A DNA stretch of 15,448 bases from positions 1-15,448 of the forward strand of contig DASWJQ010000092.1 in the NCBI GenBank assembly GCA_036397095.1, read 5' to 3'. The first letter of the stretch is position 1. Every line of letters starts with the position of its first letter. The position numbers and the translations under genes are program-made. Positions 1 to 7,794 of the stretch are shown here, piece after piece. Under the pieces are notes generated by a model. That model was not told where the DNA came from. It did not search any database and saw nothing but the letters and a program-made list of their open reading frames with translations. This DNA comes from DASWJQ01 sp036397095 (GTDB lineage: Bacteria; Chloroflexota; Anaerolineae; Anaerolineales; E44-bin32).

Positions 1-234
1 AGAGGCTTCCGTATTGAAGTATTCAGCCAGGCTGTCTACCGGTCGCAGTGCCGCCTCGACCAAGTTGAGGAAGCGCTCATCGGGGTGTAGATGGGCGCCC
101 TCGTCCCAGTCAATGCCACGGTAGCGCAAGTAGGCCCCGACGGCCACGATGAAGAGAAGAATCAACGAGGGCGCAACTTGTCGTGCCCGCTCAGGGATGG
201 ATGGCGGGGCCGGTGACGTTGTCTGGGAATCCAT
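1..234 (-). CDS. GT-C membrane glycosyltransferase, N-terminal part (cut by window edge)
   Basis: Only the first 78 codons are in the window; the frame is open to base 1. The start chosen is the ATG at 234-232; an in-frame TTG lies directly before it. The N-terminus is a short Pro/Ser-rich cytoplasmic tail, then a transmembrane helix at about residues 23-38 (SLILLFIVAVGAYLRY), then a loop with Asp42-Trp-Asp44-Glu45 and His50-Pro-Asp52-Glu53-Arg. An acidic first extracytoplasmic loop after the first helix is the hallmark of GT-C (PMT/ArnT/GT39-like) enzymes, which transfer sugars from polyprenyl-phosphate donors. The gene lies 58 bp downstream of another GT-C gene on the same strand and is probably in the same operon. 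A 6-bp hairpin sits just before the start. The acceptor and sugar cannot be told from this fragment. Confidence 0.75.
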   Translation of the reverse strand, partial: MDSQTTSPAPPSIPERARQVAPSLILLFIVAVGAYLRYRGIDWDEGAHLHPDERFLNLVEAALRPVDSLAEYFNTEAS

Positions 235-240
235 CAACTC

Positions 241-257
241 GTCCGTTTGAGACGGAC
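241..257 (-). promoter_or_regulatory. Perfect 6-bp hairpin just upstream of the truncated GT-C gene start
   Basis: Bases 241-246 (GTCCGT) and 252-257 (ACGGAC) are exact inverted complements around a 5-nt loop. On the minus-strand mRNA the stem ends 6 nt before the ATG at 234. There is no T-run, so it does not look like an intrinsic terminator. It may affect translation initiation of the downstream gene or stabilise the processed mRNA. The structure is seen in the sequence; any role is inferred. Confidence 0.4.
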
Positions 258-292
258 TCCCGCTGCGTGGGCGAGCTGCCGATCAGGGGCGA

Positions 293-2548
293 TCATGGGC
301 GCCATTGTATCGCCGCCACCTCATCCGGCCAGCGAGCGGCCTCGGCCTCAGACGGAATTTCGGTCGGGATCGACGGCGGCACCAGGAAGACATAGAAATC
401 GCGGCCATCGATGGCCGAGTCGTACAGCGTCAAGGAGCCGCCGGAGTGAAGGCTCTGCAGCAGGGTCATGGACTCGATATCTTCCGGCTTGATCAAGTAC
501 AAGTGGTAGGCGCCGGGATCGAGATCCTGACCTGGCAGATCGGCGGGCCAGACGCTGTAATCCCGGATCGGTGCACCGGCCTCGATCGCCGCCAGGCGTG
601 AGTCGAGCCAGAAGGGATAGACCACAAAGTAAACATGATCGAAGGTGCCGACCGTCCCGGCAAATCCTTGCATGACATCGCCGGCCTCAGACACATTCCA
701 GGTGCCGGCCCGCTGCTGCGTGGCGTAAGCCGTGAAGACCAGTCGGCCGTTAATTGCAACCACCCCCAGGAGCAGCAGCCCGGTGGGCAGGGCCGCCAGC
801 CAATGGAAACGGGTCGGCAGCTCCCGTTTGAACCAGCCATAAGCCGCGTCGAGCGCCAAGCCGGCCATGGCGAAGACCGGGACCATGGCGCCCGTCACGC
901 GATTAGGGGCGGGATTTTCGTTGGGAAAGGCCAGCGCCAAGGCAGACGGCAGCAGGAGAATGGGCAGCGCCACCAACAGAAACAGGTACTCCCATCGTCG
1001 CGTACGCAGGTAGGCCAGCGCCGTCATCACCACCCCAAGATGGAAGAATGCGCCGCTGATGAAGTCGAGCGCCGGCCGGTGGGGAACGGTCACCACCCAG
1101 ATCTCGCCTGTGGTCCATGAGAACATGCGCAGGCTGTCCCACAAGTTGTCGAGGAAGATCAGCAAGGGGTGAGCGAGGTACGCCTGCTCGACGTTACCGA
1201 CACGCGTCAGGGTGCGATAGAGCACGAGCTCTGGCTCATCTACCACGACCCGGAACAGCGGGAGGAAACCGATCACACTGACGAGCACCAGGCAGCCGAA
1301 CGCCGTCAGCGCCGGCAGCCGTTGGTCGGCCTGGCGCATGTGCAAGAGGTAGATGAGAAACCCGGCCAGAAGGACACCTGGGATCACCCTGGCCCCGGAA
1401 TACCCCTGCAGGCCAAGGCCGACCGCCAACCCCGCCCACAGGAAGTCATTGCGGTTACCCCGGTGCAGGCCGCGGACGAAGAAGTACATGGCCGGCGCGA
1501 CTGCCAGCTCATTGAGCGGCATGCGCAAGCCGGCCCGGCTGGCAATCACCGGCCAGAAAGCAAACCCGCTCAGGAGCAGCATGAACAAGCCGGCCCGCCG
1601 GCCGCCCAGTTCCTTGCCCAATAGGTACATGAAGAGGACGGCCACCACGCCGGCCGTCACGGACACGAGCTTGAGGGTCAGAAACGAGTAGCCGGTGCCA
1701 AGAACGGCCATGACGGCCGCCGCCAGGTAGAACTCAGCTGCCTCACGGCCTGAGTTACGCGGGAAGAAGATGCGCGTATCTCCCTCAACCACATCGCGCA
1801 CATCGAGCAGCTTCTCGGCCTGGTCGCTCCACATTTCGTAGGGAACCTCGACCAAGCGCCAGTAGCGGAAGGCAATTACTGCGACGGCCGCCACCAACAC
1901 CAGCAGGGTCCAGCGTTCCAACTGCAGCCAAACCCGGGGCTCGGCCAGCCATCCACGCAGCCGCTCCCACCAGGAGCGCGGCGCAAGCGGGCGGTTCCAC
2001 AAGGCGGCGAATATGAAGATCGCCGATCCCAGCCAGGCGAGCACAGTAATGCCCCGGAACTGATTGCCGCCGGCTGTCAGGAACGTGACCGCGCCGAGAA
2101 CCAGGCCGATCGCCAGTGGTCGGGCCCGTACCTCCAAGGACAGAGCTTCGGCCTGCCGATCTTGCGGGGCCAACCCAGGAAGGTCACCCGCCACCAAGGC
2201 CCAAATGAGCAGGCCCGCAGCCAGCGAGTACAGGCCGATCTGCAGCCAGGCCTCGCCCTGGCGCCGCTCCAACCCCCATTGGGCGATCATTGCCAACAGG
2301 ATGGCAGCCGGTAGTCGCAGCCGGGCCAGCGTCAGGATGGACCAACTCAGGCTGGGAAGGACGACGGGCTCGCCCTGCTCGAGCCGCGCCCGGCGAGCCA
2401 CCACTGGGCCGGCCTGCGGGGCTTGGTCGGGGATCGGAATGGGATCCAGACGCAGCAGTGACTTGAACCAGTCGAGCACCGAAGGCTCCTCGGTATAGGC
2501 CTGGATATCGTCGGCTTGGGGGTTGATTTCCGGATCGGCTGACGTCAT
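293..2548 (-). CDS. Large GT-C / PMT-like polytopic glycosyltransferase, 751 aa
   Basis: This is an integral membrane protein with roughly a dozen hydrophobic stretches. Residues 1-70 form a charged, Pro-rich cytoplasmic N-terminus. Membrane segments follow at about 72-90, 102-120, 145-183 and 213-229, and then many more up to about 600. The predicted catalytic loop follows the helix at 213-229: Trp240-Ser-Asp242-Gln-Ala-Glu-Lys-Leu-Leu-Asp249, close to the acidic loop seen in PMT-like enzymes of Chloroflexi. Residues 602-751 are a soluble, probably extracytoplasmic, C-terminal domain. Members of this fold use polyprenyl-phosphate-linked sugars. Three or four membrane segments precede the catalytic loop, which is more than in classic PMT enzymes, so the N-terminus carries an extra membrane module. 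The ATG overlaps the TGA of the upstream GT4-methyltransferase gene (ATGA, 2545-2548), implying translational coupling. The specific glycan is unknown. Confidence 0.85.
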   Translation of the reverse strand: MTSADPEINPQADDIQAYTEEPSVLDWFKSLLRLDPIPIPDQAPQAGPVVARRARLEQGEPVVLPSLSWSILTLARLRLPAAILLAMIAQWGLERRQGEAWLQIGLYSLAAGLLIWALVAGDLPGLAPQDRQAEALSLEVRARPLAIGLVLGAVTFLTAGGNQFRGITVLAWLGSAIFIFAALWNRPLAPRSWWERLRGWLAEPRVWLQLERWTLLVLVAAVAVIAFRYWRLVEVPYEMWSDQAEKLLDVRDVVEGDTRIFFPRNSGREAAEFYLAAAVMAVLGTGYSFLTLKLVSVTAGVVAVLFMYLLGKELGGRRAGLFMLLLSGFAFWPVIASRAGLRMPLNELAVAPAMYFFVRGLHRGNRNDFLWAGLAVGLGLQGYSGARVIPGVLLAGFLIYLLHMRQADQRLPALTAFGCLVLVSVIGFLPLFRVVVDEPELVLYRTLTRVGNVEQAYLAHPLLIFLDNLWDSLRMFSWTTGEIWVVTVPHRPALDFISGAFFHLGVVMTALAYLRTRRWEYLFLLVALPILLLPSALALAFPNENPAPNRVTGAMVPVFAMAGLALDAAYGWFKRELPTRFHWLAALPTGLLLLGVVAINGRLVFTAYATQQRAGTWNVSEAGDVMQGFAGTVGTFDHVYFVVYPFWLDSRLAAIEAGAPIRDYSVWPADLPGQDLDPGAYHLYLIKPEDIESMTLLQSLHSGGSLTLYDSAIDGRDFYVFLVPPSIPTEIPSEAEAARWPDEVAAIQWRP

Positions 2549-4644
2549 CGGCTGGGTCCCAGTCGCTCACCGCCCGGCTTGCGGGCTTTCAGCAACACGT
2601 TGACGAAACGGTCCTTTCCCTCCACGCTTGGCTGATCGTTCCTGTGATCGACCCAGCGGAAGACGGCCCGGCCCAGGTTGAATGGGTTAAGCAAGGACCC
2701 GGCGTTGGATTCCCCACTGAAACGGTCGGCGCTGCGCCTAAGTCCGGCCGGCAGCAGATTGCGCTCGAGCAGCGGCTTGCCCAGACCGTACACCAGGAAA
2801 TGGCTGAAGGGAAAGGCATGGTGGGTCGCTTGCTCGAGCCGCTCGATCTCAAAACCGGCGGCAGCCGCCGTCTCGGCCAATTCCTCGGGATGGTAGAGCC
2901 GCTCATGGTTGGTCCACAGACCTACCATTGGGCCGCGCCGAATAGGTGACCCGCCCAGCCCGACCCGACTGCGGTTGATCGGGTCCCACCAAAAGGGAAA
3001 ATGGGCATGGGGAACCGAAATAGCCAGCACCCCACCCGGTTTAAGGACACGATGTAGCTCACTGAGGGCTGCCTGCTCGTCGTCGACGTGCTCAAGCACC
3101 TCCGACAGCAGGGCCGCCTCGAAGCTGGCCCCAGCAAATGGCAGCCGGTACAGATCTCCGCTGAGCAGCCCGGCAGGCACGGCCTCGGTTCTGGCCCAGA
3201 CGAGACGTTCCCACCACTCGTCCAAACCCACCAGGTTGAGCCGGCGCAGGCGGGCCATCGCCATCAGATAGAAGCCCATGCCACAGCCGGCATCCAGCAC
3301 CCGGTCACCATCGTTCAGCTCGAGGTATTCGAGCAGGATCTTGGCCCGCCGGCGATAGGCCATGTCGGCTTCGTTGCGCAGCAGCGCCTCGAGCGTTGCC
3401 TGGTCCTCGGCGGTCAGTTCCCCGGCCGCCGGCCGGCCGGCCCGGCGGGTCAGTGCGGCGCCGGTAGCCGCGAGCGGCAGCCGGTCAGCAAGCGGCTGGC
3501 CGCTGTTGCGCTGGTGGATGCGCAGCAAGATGGATTCGTATTCGGCCATGGTGGTCTCGGTGTCAAAGACCCGGCGCACCCCCTCCCGATCTGGCAGGAA
3601 GGTCTTGGCCCGTCGCATGGTGTCAACGATCGTCTCGGCCAGGCCCACCGGATCGCGCGGCGGCGCCAGCTGTCCAAATCCCGTATCGCGAACAACGACT
3701 CGCGCCCCGGGGATGTCCGAGGCCACCACCGGGGTCCCGGCCAGCATGGCTTCGATCTGCACCAACGCCATCATGTCGGTCCGGCTGGGCAGCACAAACA
3801 AATCGAGCATTGCGTAGAACTGGGCCATGCGTTGCGGGTCACGCAGCAAGCCCAGAAGTGTCAAGTGCTCCGCGTTGGCCTCGATCAGCGGTTGGGTGCG
3901 CTGATAGAAATCCTCATAGACCACATTCAGTTCGCCCGCGTAGATCAGATGGGCTTCGGGAATCTGCTGGCGGATCAACGGCAGGGCTTGCAGCAAATAG
4001 TCAAAGCCCTTCTCCCGGACCCAACGACCGGCGAAACCGATCAGGCGTTTGCCTTCAAGACCGAGCTCGCGTTTCCAGGCCTGGGCCGCCGCCGTGTTGG
4101 GCTCGACCAAATCGACCGGCGGATAGACGTAGGAGAGCTTGTGCCGCACCGGCCGCAGCAGGCGCGAGCGGTCGGCGTAGTCTTTGGAATACGACGTTAC
4201 TGCCGTTGCCAGGTTGGCTGTCAACCGCAGAATGCGGAAACCGACCCATTCCAGGAACTGGTTGAAGGCGCCATCCGGCATCACTAGATCGCCGTGATGG
4301 GTCATCAGCAGAGGCTTATTGAGCAGCTTGGCCAGCGCCGCCACCAACGGACCCTCAGGCAGTGGGCTGTGGAGTTGCACAACGTCGTTTTGCCGGACCA
4401 GATTGGCGACGGCCCAGGGGAAGGCGGGGGTCAGCATGCCGCGGCTGAAGCGAGTGACAGGCTGCAGGCGGACTACCCTCACACCGTTGACTATCTCGTC
4501 ACGCGACAAATCCGGCTCGTGACGCGAGGCCAGGACCGTCACCTGGTGGCCTCGGGCTGCCAGTCCTTCGGCAACCCGCACGGCGTGGGCGGTCAAACCG
4601 GTCCAATGTGGGTGGTAGTAAGTCAGAACAGTCAGGATCTTCAT
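2545..4644 (-). CDS. GT4 glycosyltransferase fused to class I SAM methyltransferase, 699 aa
   Basis: This is one continuous frame with two enzymes. Residues 1-380 are a GT-B, GT4-type glycosyltransferase. The N-terminus has the Gly-rich donor/acceptor loop around HWTGLTAHA (13-21), and THHGDL lies at 115-120. The nucleotide-sugar region GFAGRWVREKG is at 203-213. The C-terminal EX7E position reads Asp290...Glu298 (SRTDMMALVQIEAM), with Asp replacing the usual first Glu. After a linker (about 380-410), residues 411-690 form a Rossmann methyltransferase. Motif I is VLDAGCGMGFYL (449-460), then DLYRLPF (497-503), and EVLEHVDD is at 515-522, as in Methyltransf_11 proteins. A likely role is adding a sugar and methylating a glycan in the cytoplasm; the substrate is unknown. 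It is the first gene of the GT-C operon and overlaps the next gene by 4 bp. The start is the ATG at 4644. The Shine-Dalgarno is weak. Confidence 0.88.
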   Translation of the reverse strand: MKILTVLTYYHPHWTGLTAHAVRVAEGLAARGHQVTVLASRHEPDLSRDEIVNGVRVVRLQPVTRFSRGMLTPAFPWAVANLVRQNDVVQLHSPLPEGPLVAALAKLLNKPLLMTHHGDLVMPDGAFNQFLEWVGFRILRLTANLATAVTSYSKDYADRSRLLRPVRHKLSYVYPPVDLVEPNTAAAQAWKRELGLEGKRLIGFAGRWVREKGFDYLLQALPLIRQQIPEAHLIYAGELNVVYEDFYQRTQPLIEANAEHLTLLGLLRDPQRMAQFYAMLDLFVLPSRTDMMALVQIEAMLAGTPVVASDIPGARVVVRDTGFGQLAPPRDPVGLAETIVDTMRRAKTFLPDREGVRRVFDTETTMAEYESILLRIHQRNSGQPLADRLPLAATGAALTRRAGRPAAGELTAEDQATLEALLRNEADMAYRRRAKILLEYLELNDGDRVLDAGCGMGFYLMAMARLRRLNLVGLDEWWERLVWARTEAVPAGLLSGDLYRLPFAGASFEAALLSEVLEHVDDEQAALSELHRVLKPGGVLAISVPHAHFPFWWDPINRSRVGLGGSPIRRGPMVGLWTNHERLYHPEELAETAAAAGFEIERLEQATHHAFPFSHFLVYGLGKPLLERNLLPAGLRRSADRFSGESNAGSLLNPFNLGRAVFRWVDHRNDQPSVEGKDRFVNVLLKARKPGGERLGPSR

Positions 4645-4722
4645 CTGGCCAAAAACGTCGCCAGCTGGAAGACCTTAGACCCGCACCGCAGACAAGTCGC
4701 CGGCCCGAACTGGGGACGGCGC

Positions 4723-4731
4723 ATTATAGCA
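4723..4731 (-). promoter_or_regulatory. Extended -10 promoter for the glycosyltransferase operon
   Basis: On the minus strand the sequence reads TGC followed by TATAAT (4728-4723), a perfect consensus -10 with an extended TG element. It lies in the 94-bp gap between the stop of the flippase-like gene (4739) and the GT4-methyltransferase ATG (4644). No good -35 is visible at 17 bp, which is common for extended -10 promoters. Transcription would begin near 4716, giving a leader of about 70 nt. This suggests the glycan operon has its own promoter in addition to any readthrough from lepA. Confidence 0.6.
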
Positions 4732-4738
4732 GTAGGCG

Positions 4739-5794
4739 TCACGCGGCGGGCGGACGGCCCTCGGCCGCTGCCTGCGCCAGGCCACGATAGCCAAGACCGC
4801 GCCGAGCCAGGGACCAGAGCCCGGCCATCAAGATAGCGGCAAAGGGCAATCCGTGCAGGGCGATCGCCATGCTGCGCGCCAGATCTGGCTCCACGTCGAC
4901 CAGGACCAACGCACCCACCACGGCGCCTTCAAACGTGCCGATGCCGGCCGGCGCCGACGGCGCCGCCAAACCGAGGGCGGCTGCCACTGTAGCCAACGCG
5001 CCGTACGTCAGCGGCAGGTCCGGCAGGAAGGCGAGCATGGTGACCCAGAACGTCAGTACGGTCTGCGCCCATACCAACACCGACCACAGCAAAAATTGGA
5101 CAAGGGCCGGGGCATGCCGCAGCGTTTCCAGGCCGCGGATTAAACCCATTGCCCGCCCTGCCCACACCTCTTGGTTGGGGAGCCTCGTTCGCAGCAAGAG
5201 CCACCGAAGCCAGCGGTCGGCCCGTGCTTGCTGGGCTACCGCCAGCAGCATCACCGTCAGGGCCGCTCCCACTGCCAGAGCCCCAAGCAAACCAACCTGG
5301 CCGGCGCCGGGGGGCAGCGGGAGTAATGGGAACAGGCCGAAGAACAGCAGCAGGATCAGCCCGCTGTCGAGCACTCGTTCCAACACGGTTGCCGACAGGG
5401 CCTCGGAGGCGCTGACGGGGATCCAGCGCGACAACAACACGCCCCGGACCACATCGCCCAAACGGACCGGAAAGAGGTTGTTGACAAGATAACCAATGTT
5501 GACGCCGTCGAGAAATGCGCCGAAGGGCCGATCGGTCAGCCGCCAGAATAAGACCCGCCAGCGAGCGGCCCGCAGGACCAGACCAATAAGGTTCAAGCCA
5601 AGTGCGGCCAGCATCAAGCGCCGGTCGGCGCCAAGCAGGATCTGCCACAAACGACCAAAGTCAGCCTGCCAGAATGCCAGCGCCAGCAGGGCCAAACTCA
5701 GCGCCAGACCAATCGCTACCCGCCAACCTAGGGTGATGGACTGCTTCCGCCGTGCTGTTGGAGGCAGGGCTTCCACCGACTGTTCCTTGGTCAA
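4739..5794 (-). CDS. Flippase-like LPG-synthase transmembrane-domain protein (UPF0104 type), 351 aa
   Basis: This is a polytopic membrane protein of the lysylphosphatidylglycerol synthase TM family (PF03706, YbhN/AglD-like). It has hydrophobic segments at about 25-42, 58-76, 144-160, 165-187, 232-257, 264-280, 289-300 and 312-330. Family hallmarks are YLVNNLFPVRLGDVVRG (102-118), VLERVLDS (137-144) and APSAPAGIGTFEG (278-290). No soluble aminoacyl-transferase domain is present, so it is the membrane part only. Homologues are often encoded beside glycosyltransferases and proposed to move or bind lipid-linked intermediates. It probably starts at TTG (5794-5792), 6 bp after the lepA stop. A GGGGGAAGGG run overlapping the lepA end could serve as Shine-Dalgarno. 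A GTG at codon 7 is an alternative. It is likely co-transcribed with lepA and precedes the glycan operon. The substrate is unknown. Confidence 0.82.
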   Translation of the reverse strand: MTKEQSVEALPPTARRKQSITLGWRVAIGLALSLALLALAFWQADFGRLWQILLGADRRLMLAALGLNLIGLVLRAARWRVLFWRLTDRPFGAFLDGVNIGYLVNNLFPVRLGDVVRGVLLSRWIPVSASEALSATVLERVLDSGLILLLFFGLFPLLPLPPGAGQVGLLGALAVGAALTVMLLAVAQQARADRWLRWLLLRTRLPNQEVWAGRAMGLIRGLETLRHAPALVQFLLWSVLVWAQTVLTFWVTMLAFLPDLPLTYGALATVAAALGLAAPSAPAGIGTFEGAVVGALVLVDVEPDLARSMAIALHGLPFAAILMAGLWSLARRGLGYRGLAQAAAEGRPPAA

Positions 5795-5800
5795 CGCTGG

Positions 5801-7603
5801 CTACCCTTCCCCCAACCGCAGCACCGCCAAGAAGGCGTCCTGGGGAATGTCGACCGAGCCGATGCGCTTGAGCCGCTTCTTGCCGCGTTTCTGCTGTTCG
5901 AGCAGCTTGCGCTTGCGGGTGACGTCGCCCCCATAGCATTTCGAGATTACGTCCTTGCGCAGCGCACGGACTGTCTCACGAGCAATGATGCGGCCATCGC
6001 TCGAAGCCTGGATCGGCACCGGAAACTGCTGGCGCGGGATCAGCTCCTTGAGCCGGCCAACCAGGGCCTTGCCCTTGCGGAAGGCTTCGTCGCGGTGGAC
6101 GATCAGCGCCAGCGCATCGACTGGCTCCAAGTTGACCAGCACCTCGAGCTTGACCAAATCGTCCGGCCGGTAACCGGCGAATTCATAGTCGAGCGAGGCA
6201 TAGCCACGTGTCACCGATTTGAGCGCATCATAGAAATCGATAATCATCTCGGCCAACGGGATGTCGAAGTGCAGCACCACCCGGCTTGGGGCTGGGTACT
6301 CCTGCTCGATGAATTCGCCGCGCCGGCTGGTCACCAGCTCCATGACCGCACCGTAGTACGCATCCGGCGTGAAGACCTGGATGCGCATCCACGGTTCCAG
6401 AATGGACTTGATGTCGGTCTTGTCGGGCAAGGCTGCCGGCGATTCGATGCGCAGTTCCTCCCCGTTATGCAGATGGACCTGGTACTCGACAGAGGGCGCC
6501 GTGGCGATCATATTGATGTCGTGCTCGCGCTCGAGCCGTTCCTGGATGATGTCCATGTGGAACAAGCCGAGGAAGCCGACGCGGAAGCCAAAGTTGAGCG
6601 CCTCCGAACTCTCCGGCGTGTAGACCAGGGAGGCATCGTTGAGCTGCAGCTTCTCGAGCGCGTCCTTCAGATCAGGGTAATCCTCGCTGTCAACCGGATA
6701 GAAGCCGGCGAAGACCATTGGCTTGGGCGTGCGATAGCCGGGCAACGGTTCCTTGGAGGGCCGGGAGGCCAGCGTGATGGTGTCGCCGACCCGGCACTCG
6801 CGCACGGACTTGAGACCGGTGGCGACGTATCCAACTTCACCGGCGACCAATTCATCGACCGGCCGCATTTCCGGAGCAAAGACACCGACCTCCATCGGCC
6901 GGGCCTCGACCTCGGAGGCCATCAGCCGCACGGCCTCGGTGGCCGGCAGCTTGCCGTCGAAGACACGGATGTAAGCCACCACGCCCTTGTATGCATCGTA
7001 ATGTGAATCGAAGATCAGCGCACGCAGCGGCTCGTCTTGGCGGCTTTGCGGCGGCGGCACCCGGGCGATGATGGCTTCCAACACCGCAGCCACGTTCGAT
7101 CCTTCTTTGGCCGAGATGCGCAGAATCTCATCCTTGGGCGTCCCAATCAACTGCTCAATCTCGTCGGCGACGTCATTGGGCCGGGCGGCCGGCAGGTCGA
7201 TTTTGTTCAGAACCGGGATGATCTCCAGGTCGGCTTCGAGCGCCAGGTACAGGTTGGCCAATGTTTGGGCCTCGATGCCCTGGCTGGCATCCACCACCAA
7301 CAAGGCACCCTCACAAGCAGCCAGCGCCCGGCTGACCTCATAACCGAAGTCTACGTGGCCCGGGGTGTCAATCAGGTTCAGCTCGTAGTTGTGGCCGTCG
7401 TTGGCCCGGTAGGCCATGCGCACAGCCGACGCCTTGATGGTGACGCCCTTTTCACGCTCCAGGTCCATGCTGTCGAGCACCTGATCCATCATCAGGCGAT
7501 CGGTAATGGTCCCGGTCAGCTGAAGCAGCCGGTCAGCCAGCGTCGATTTACCGTGGTCGATGTGGGCCACGATACAGAAGTTGCGAATCCTATTTGCATC
7601 CAT
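5801..7603 (-). CDS. lepA: Elongation factor 4 (LepA), 600 aa
   Basis: This is a translational GTPase that acts on the ribosome and is linked to back-translocation and to 30S biogenesis. All GTPase motifs are present: G1 AHIDHGKS (13-20), switch region GVTIKAS (53-59), G3 DTPGHVD (79-85), G4 NKID (133-136) and G5 SAK (164-166). The LepA-specific C-terminal domain ends with SVDIPQDAFLAVL, and KCYGGDVTRKRKLLEQQKRG is the expected positively charged tail segment. The length matches the family. The frame is open upstream to 7765, but the family N-terminus (MDANRIRNFCIVAHIDHGKS) fixes the ATG at 7603. There is no clear Shine-Dalgarno. It lies 191 bp downstream of tlyA on the same strand, and 6 bp before the flippase-like gene, which it probably shares a transcript with. 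Confidence 0.97.
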   Translation of the reverse strand: MDANRIRNFCIVAHIDHGKSTLADRLLQLTGTITDRLMMDQVLDSMDLEREKGVTIKASAVRMAYRANDGHNYELNLIDTPGHVDFGYEVSRALAACEGALLVVDASQGIEAQTLANLYLALEADLEIIPVLNKIDLPAARPNDVADEIEQLIGTPKDEILRISAKEGSNVAAVLEAIIARVPPPQSRQDEPLRALIFDSHYDAYKGVVAYIRVFDGKLPATEAVRLMASEVEARPMEVGVFAPEMRPVDELVAGEVGYVATGLKSVRECRVGDTITLASRPSKEPLPGYRTPKPMVFAGFYPVDSEDYPDLKDALEKLQLNDASLVYTPESSEALNFGFRVGFLGLFHMDIIQERLEREHDINMIATAPSVEYQVHLHNGEELRIESPAALPDKTDIKSILEPWMRIQVFTPDAYYGAVMELVTSRRGEFIEQEYPAPSRVVLHFDIPLAEMIIDFYDALKSVTRGYASLDYEFAGYRPDDLVKLEVLVNLEPVDALALIVHRDEAFRKGKALVGRLKELIPRQQFPVPIQASSDGRIIARETVRALRKDVISKCYGGDVTRKRKLLEQQKRGKKRLKRIGSVDIPQDAFLAVLRLGEG

Positions 7604-7630
7604 CCGATTTGGGGTCCCAGACACGAAAGG

Positions 7631-7648
7631 GCGGGAGCGCCCTCCCGC
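7631..7648 (-). promoter_or_regulatory. 7-bp perfect hairpin in the lepA 5' leader
   Basis: GCGGGAG (7631-7637) and CTCCCGC (7642-7648) are exact complements around a 4-nt loop. The hairpin lies 28 bp upstream of the lepA ATG, at the expected 5' end of a transcript from the TATACT box at 7660-7655. No U-tract follows, so it is not an intrinsic terminator. It may protect the mRNA 5' end or affect initiation; this is inference. Confidence 0.45.
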
Positions 7649-7654
7649 GGGGGA

Positions 7655-7660
7655 AGTATA
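7655..7660 (-). promoter_or_regulatory. Candidate -10 box for lepA
   Basis: TATACT on the minus strand matches the -10 consensus at five of six positions and lies 52 bp upstream of the lepA ATG. The best -35-like hexamer, TTGCGA (7679-7674), is only 13 bp away, which is too close for a standard sigma-70 promoter. The call therefore rests on the -10 alone. Confidence 0.35.
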
Positions 7661-7726
7661 CCTAACCTCGAAGTCGCAATGGGCACCAAGGATCGTGGAA
7701 GGAATACAGAGCGAGGCGGACAACAC

Positions 7727-7754
7727 CGACCGCGGACGACTGACCGCTGACCGC
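7727..7754. repeat. Four imperfect heptamer repeats in the tlyA-lepA gap
   Basis: Four 7-nt units stand head to tail on the plus strand: CGACCGC, GGACGAC, TGACCGC, TGACCGC. The last two are identical and the first differs from them by one base. They fill part of the 191-bp gap between tlyA and lepA, which shows no open frame of its own. The rest of the gap holds a 6-bp inverted repeat with a 7-nt loop (7757-7775), the lepA leader hairpin and the candidate -10. Confidence 0.45.
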
Positions 7755-7794
7755 CAGTAACCCACCTGCGGTTACGTCTTCGACCTTTGTGGAC

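Noticed and set aside
3088..4287. 399-codon open frame on the plus strand
   Set aside because: It lies fully antisense to the GT4-methyltransferase gene, whose domains are clear. Its translation is rich in Gln, His and Gly with no recognisable motif; it is a GC-rich shadow frame.
6095..7006. 303-codon open frame on the plus strand
   Set aside because: It is antisense to lepA, whose family match is certain, and shows no domain.
7604..7765. Upstream extension of lepA
   Set aside because: The extra residues are not part of the LepA family and would cover the leader hairpin and -10 candidate.
7757..7775. Hairpin after tlyA as an intrinsic terminator
   Set aside because: The stem is only 6 bp with a 7-nt loop and no U-tract follows on the minus strand.
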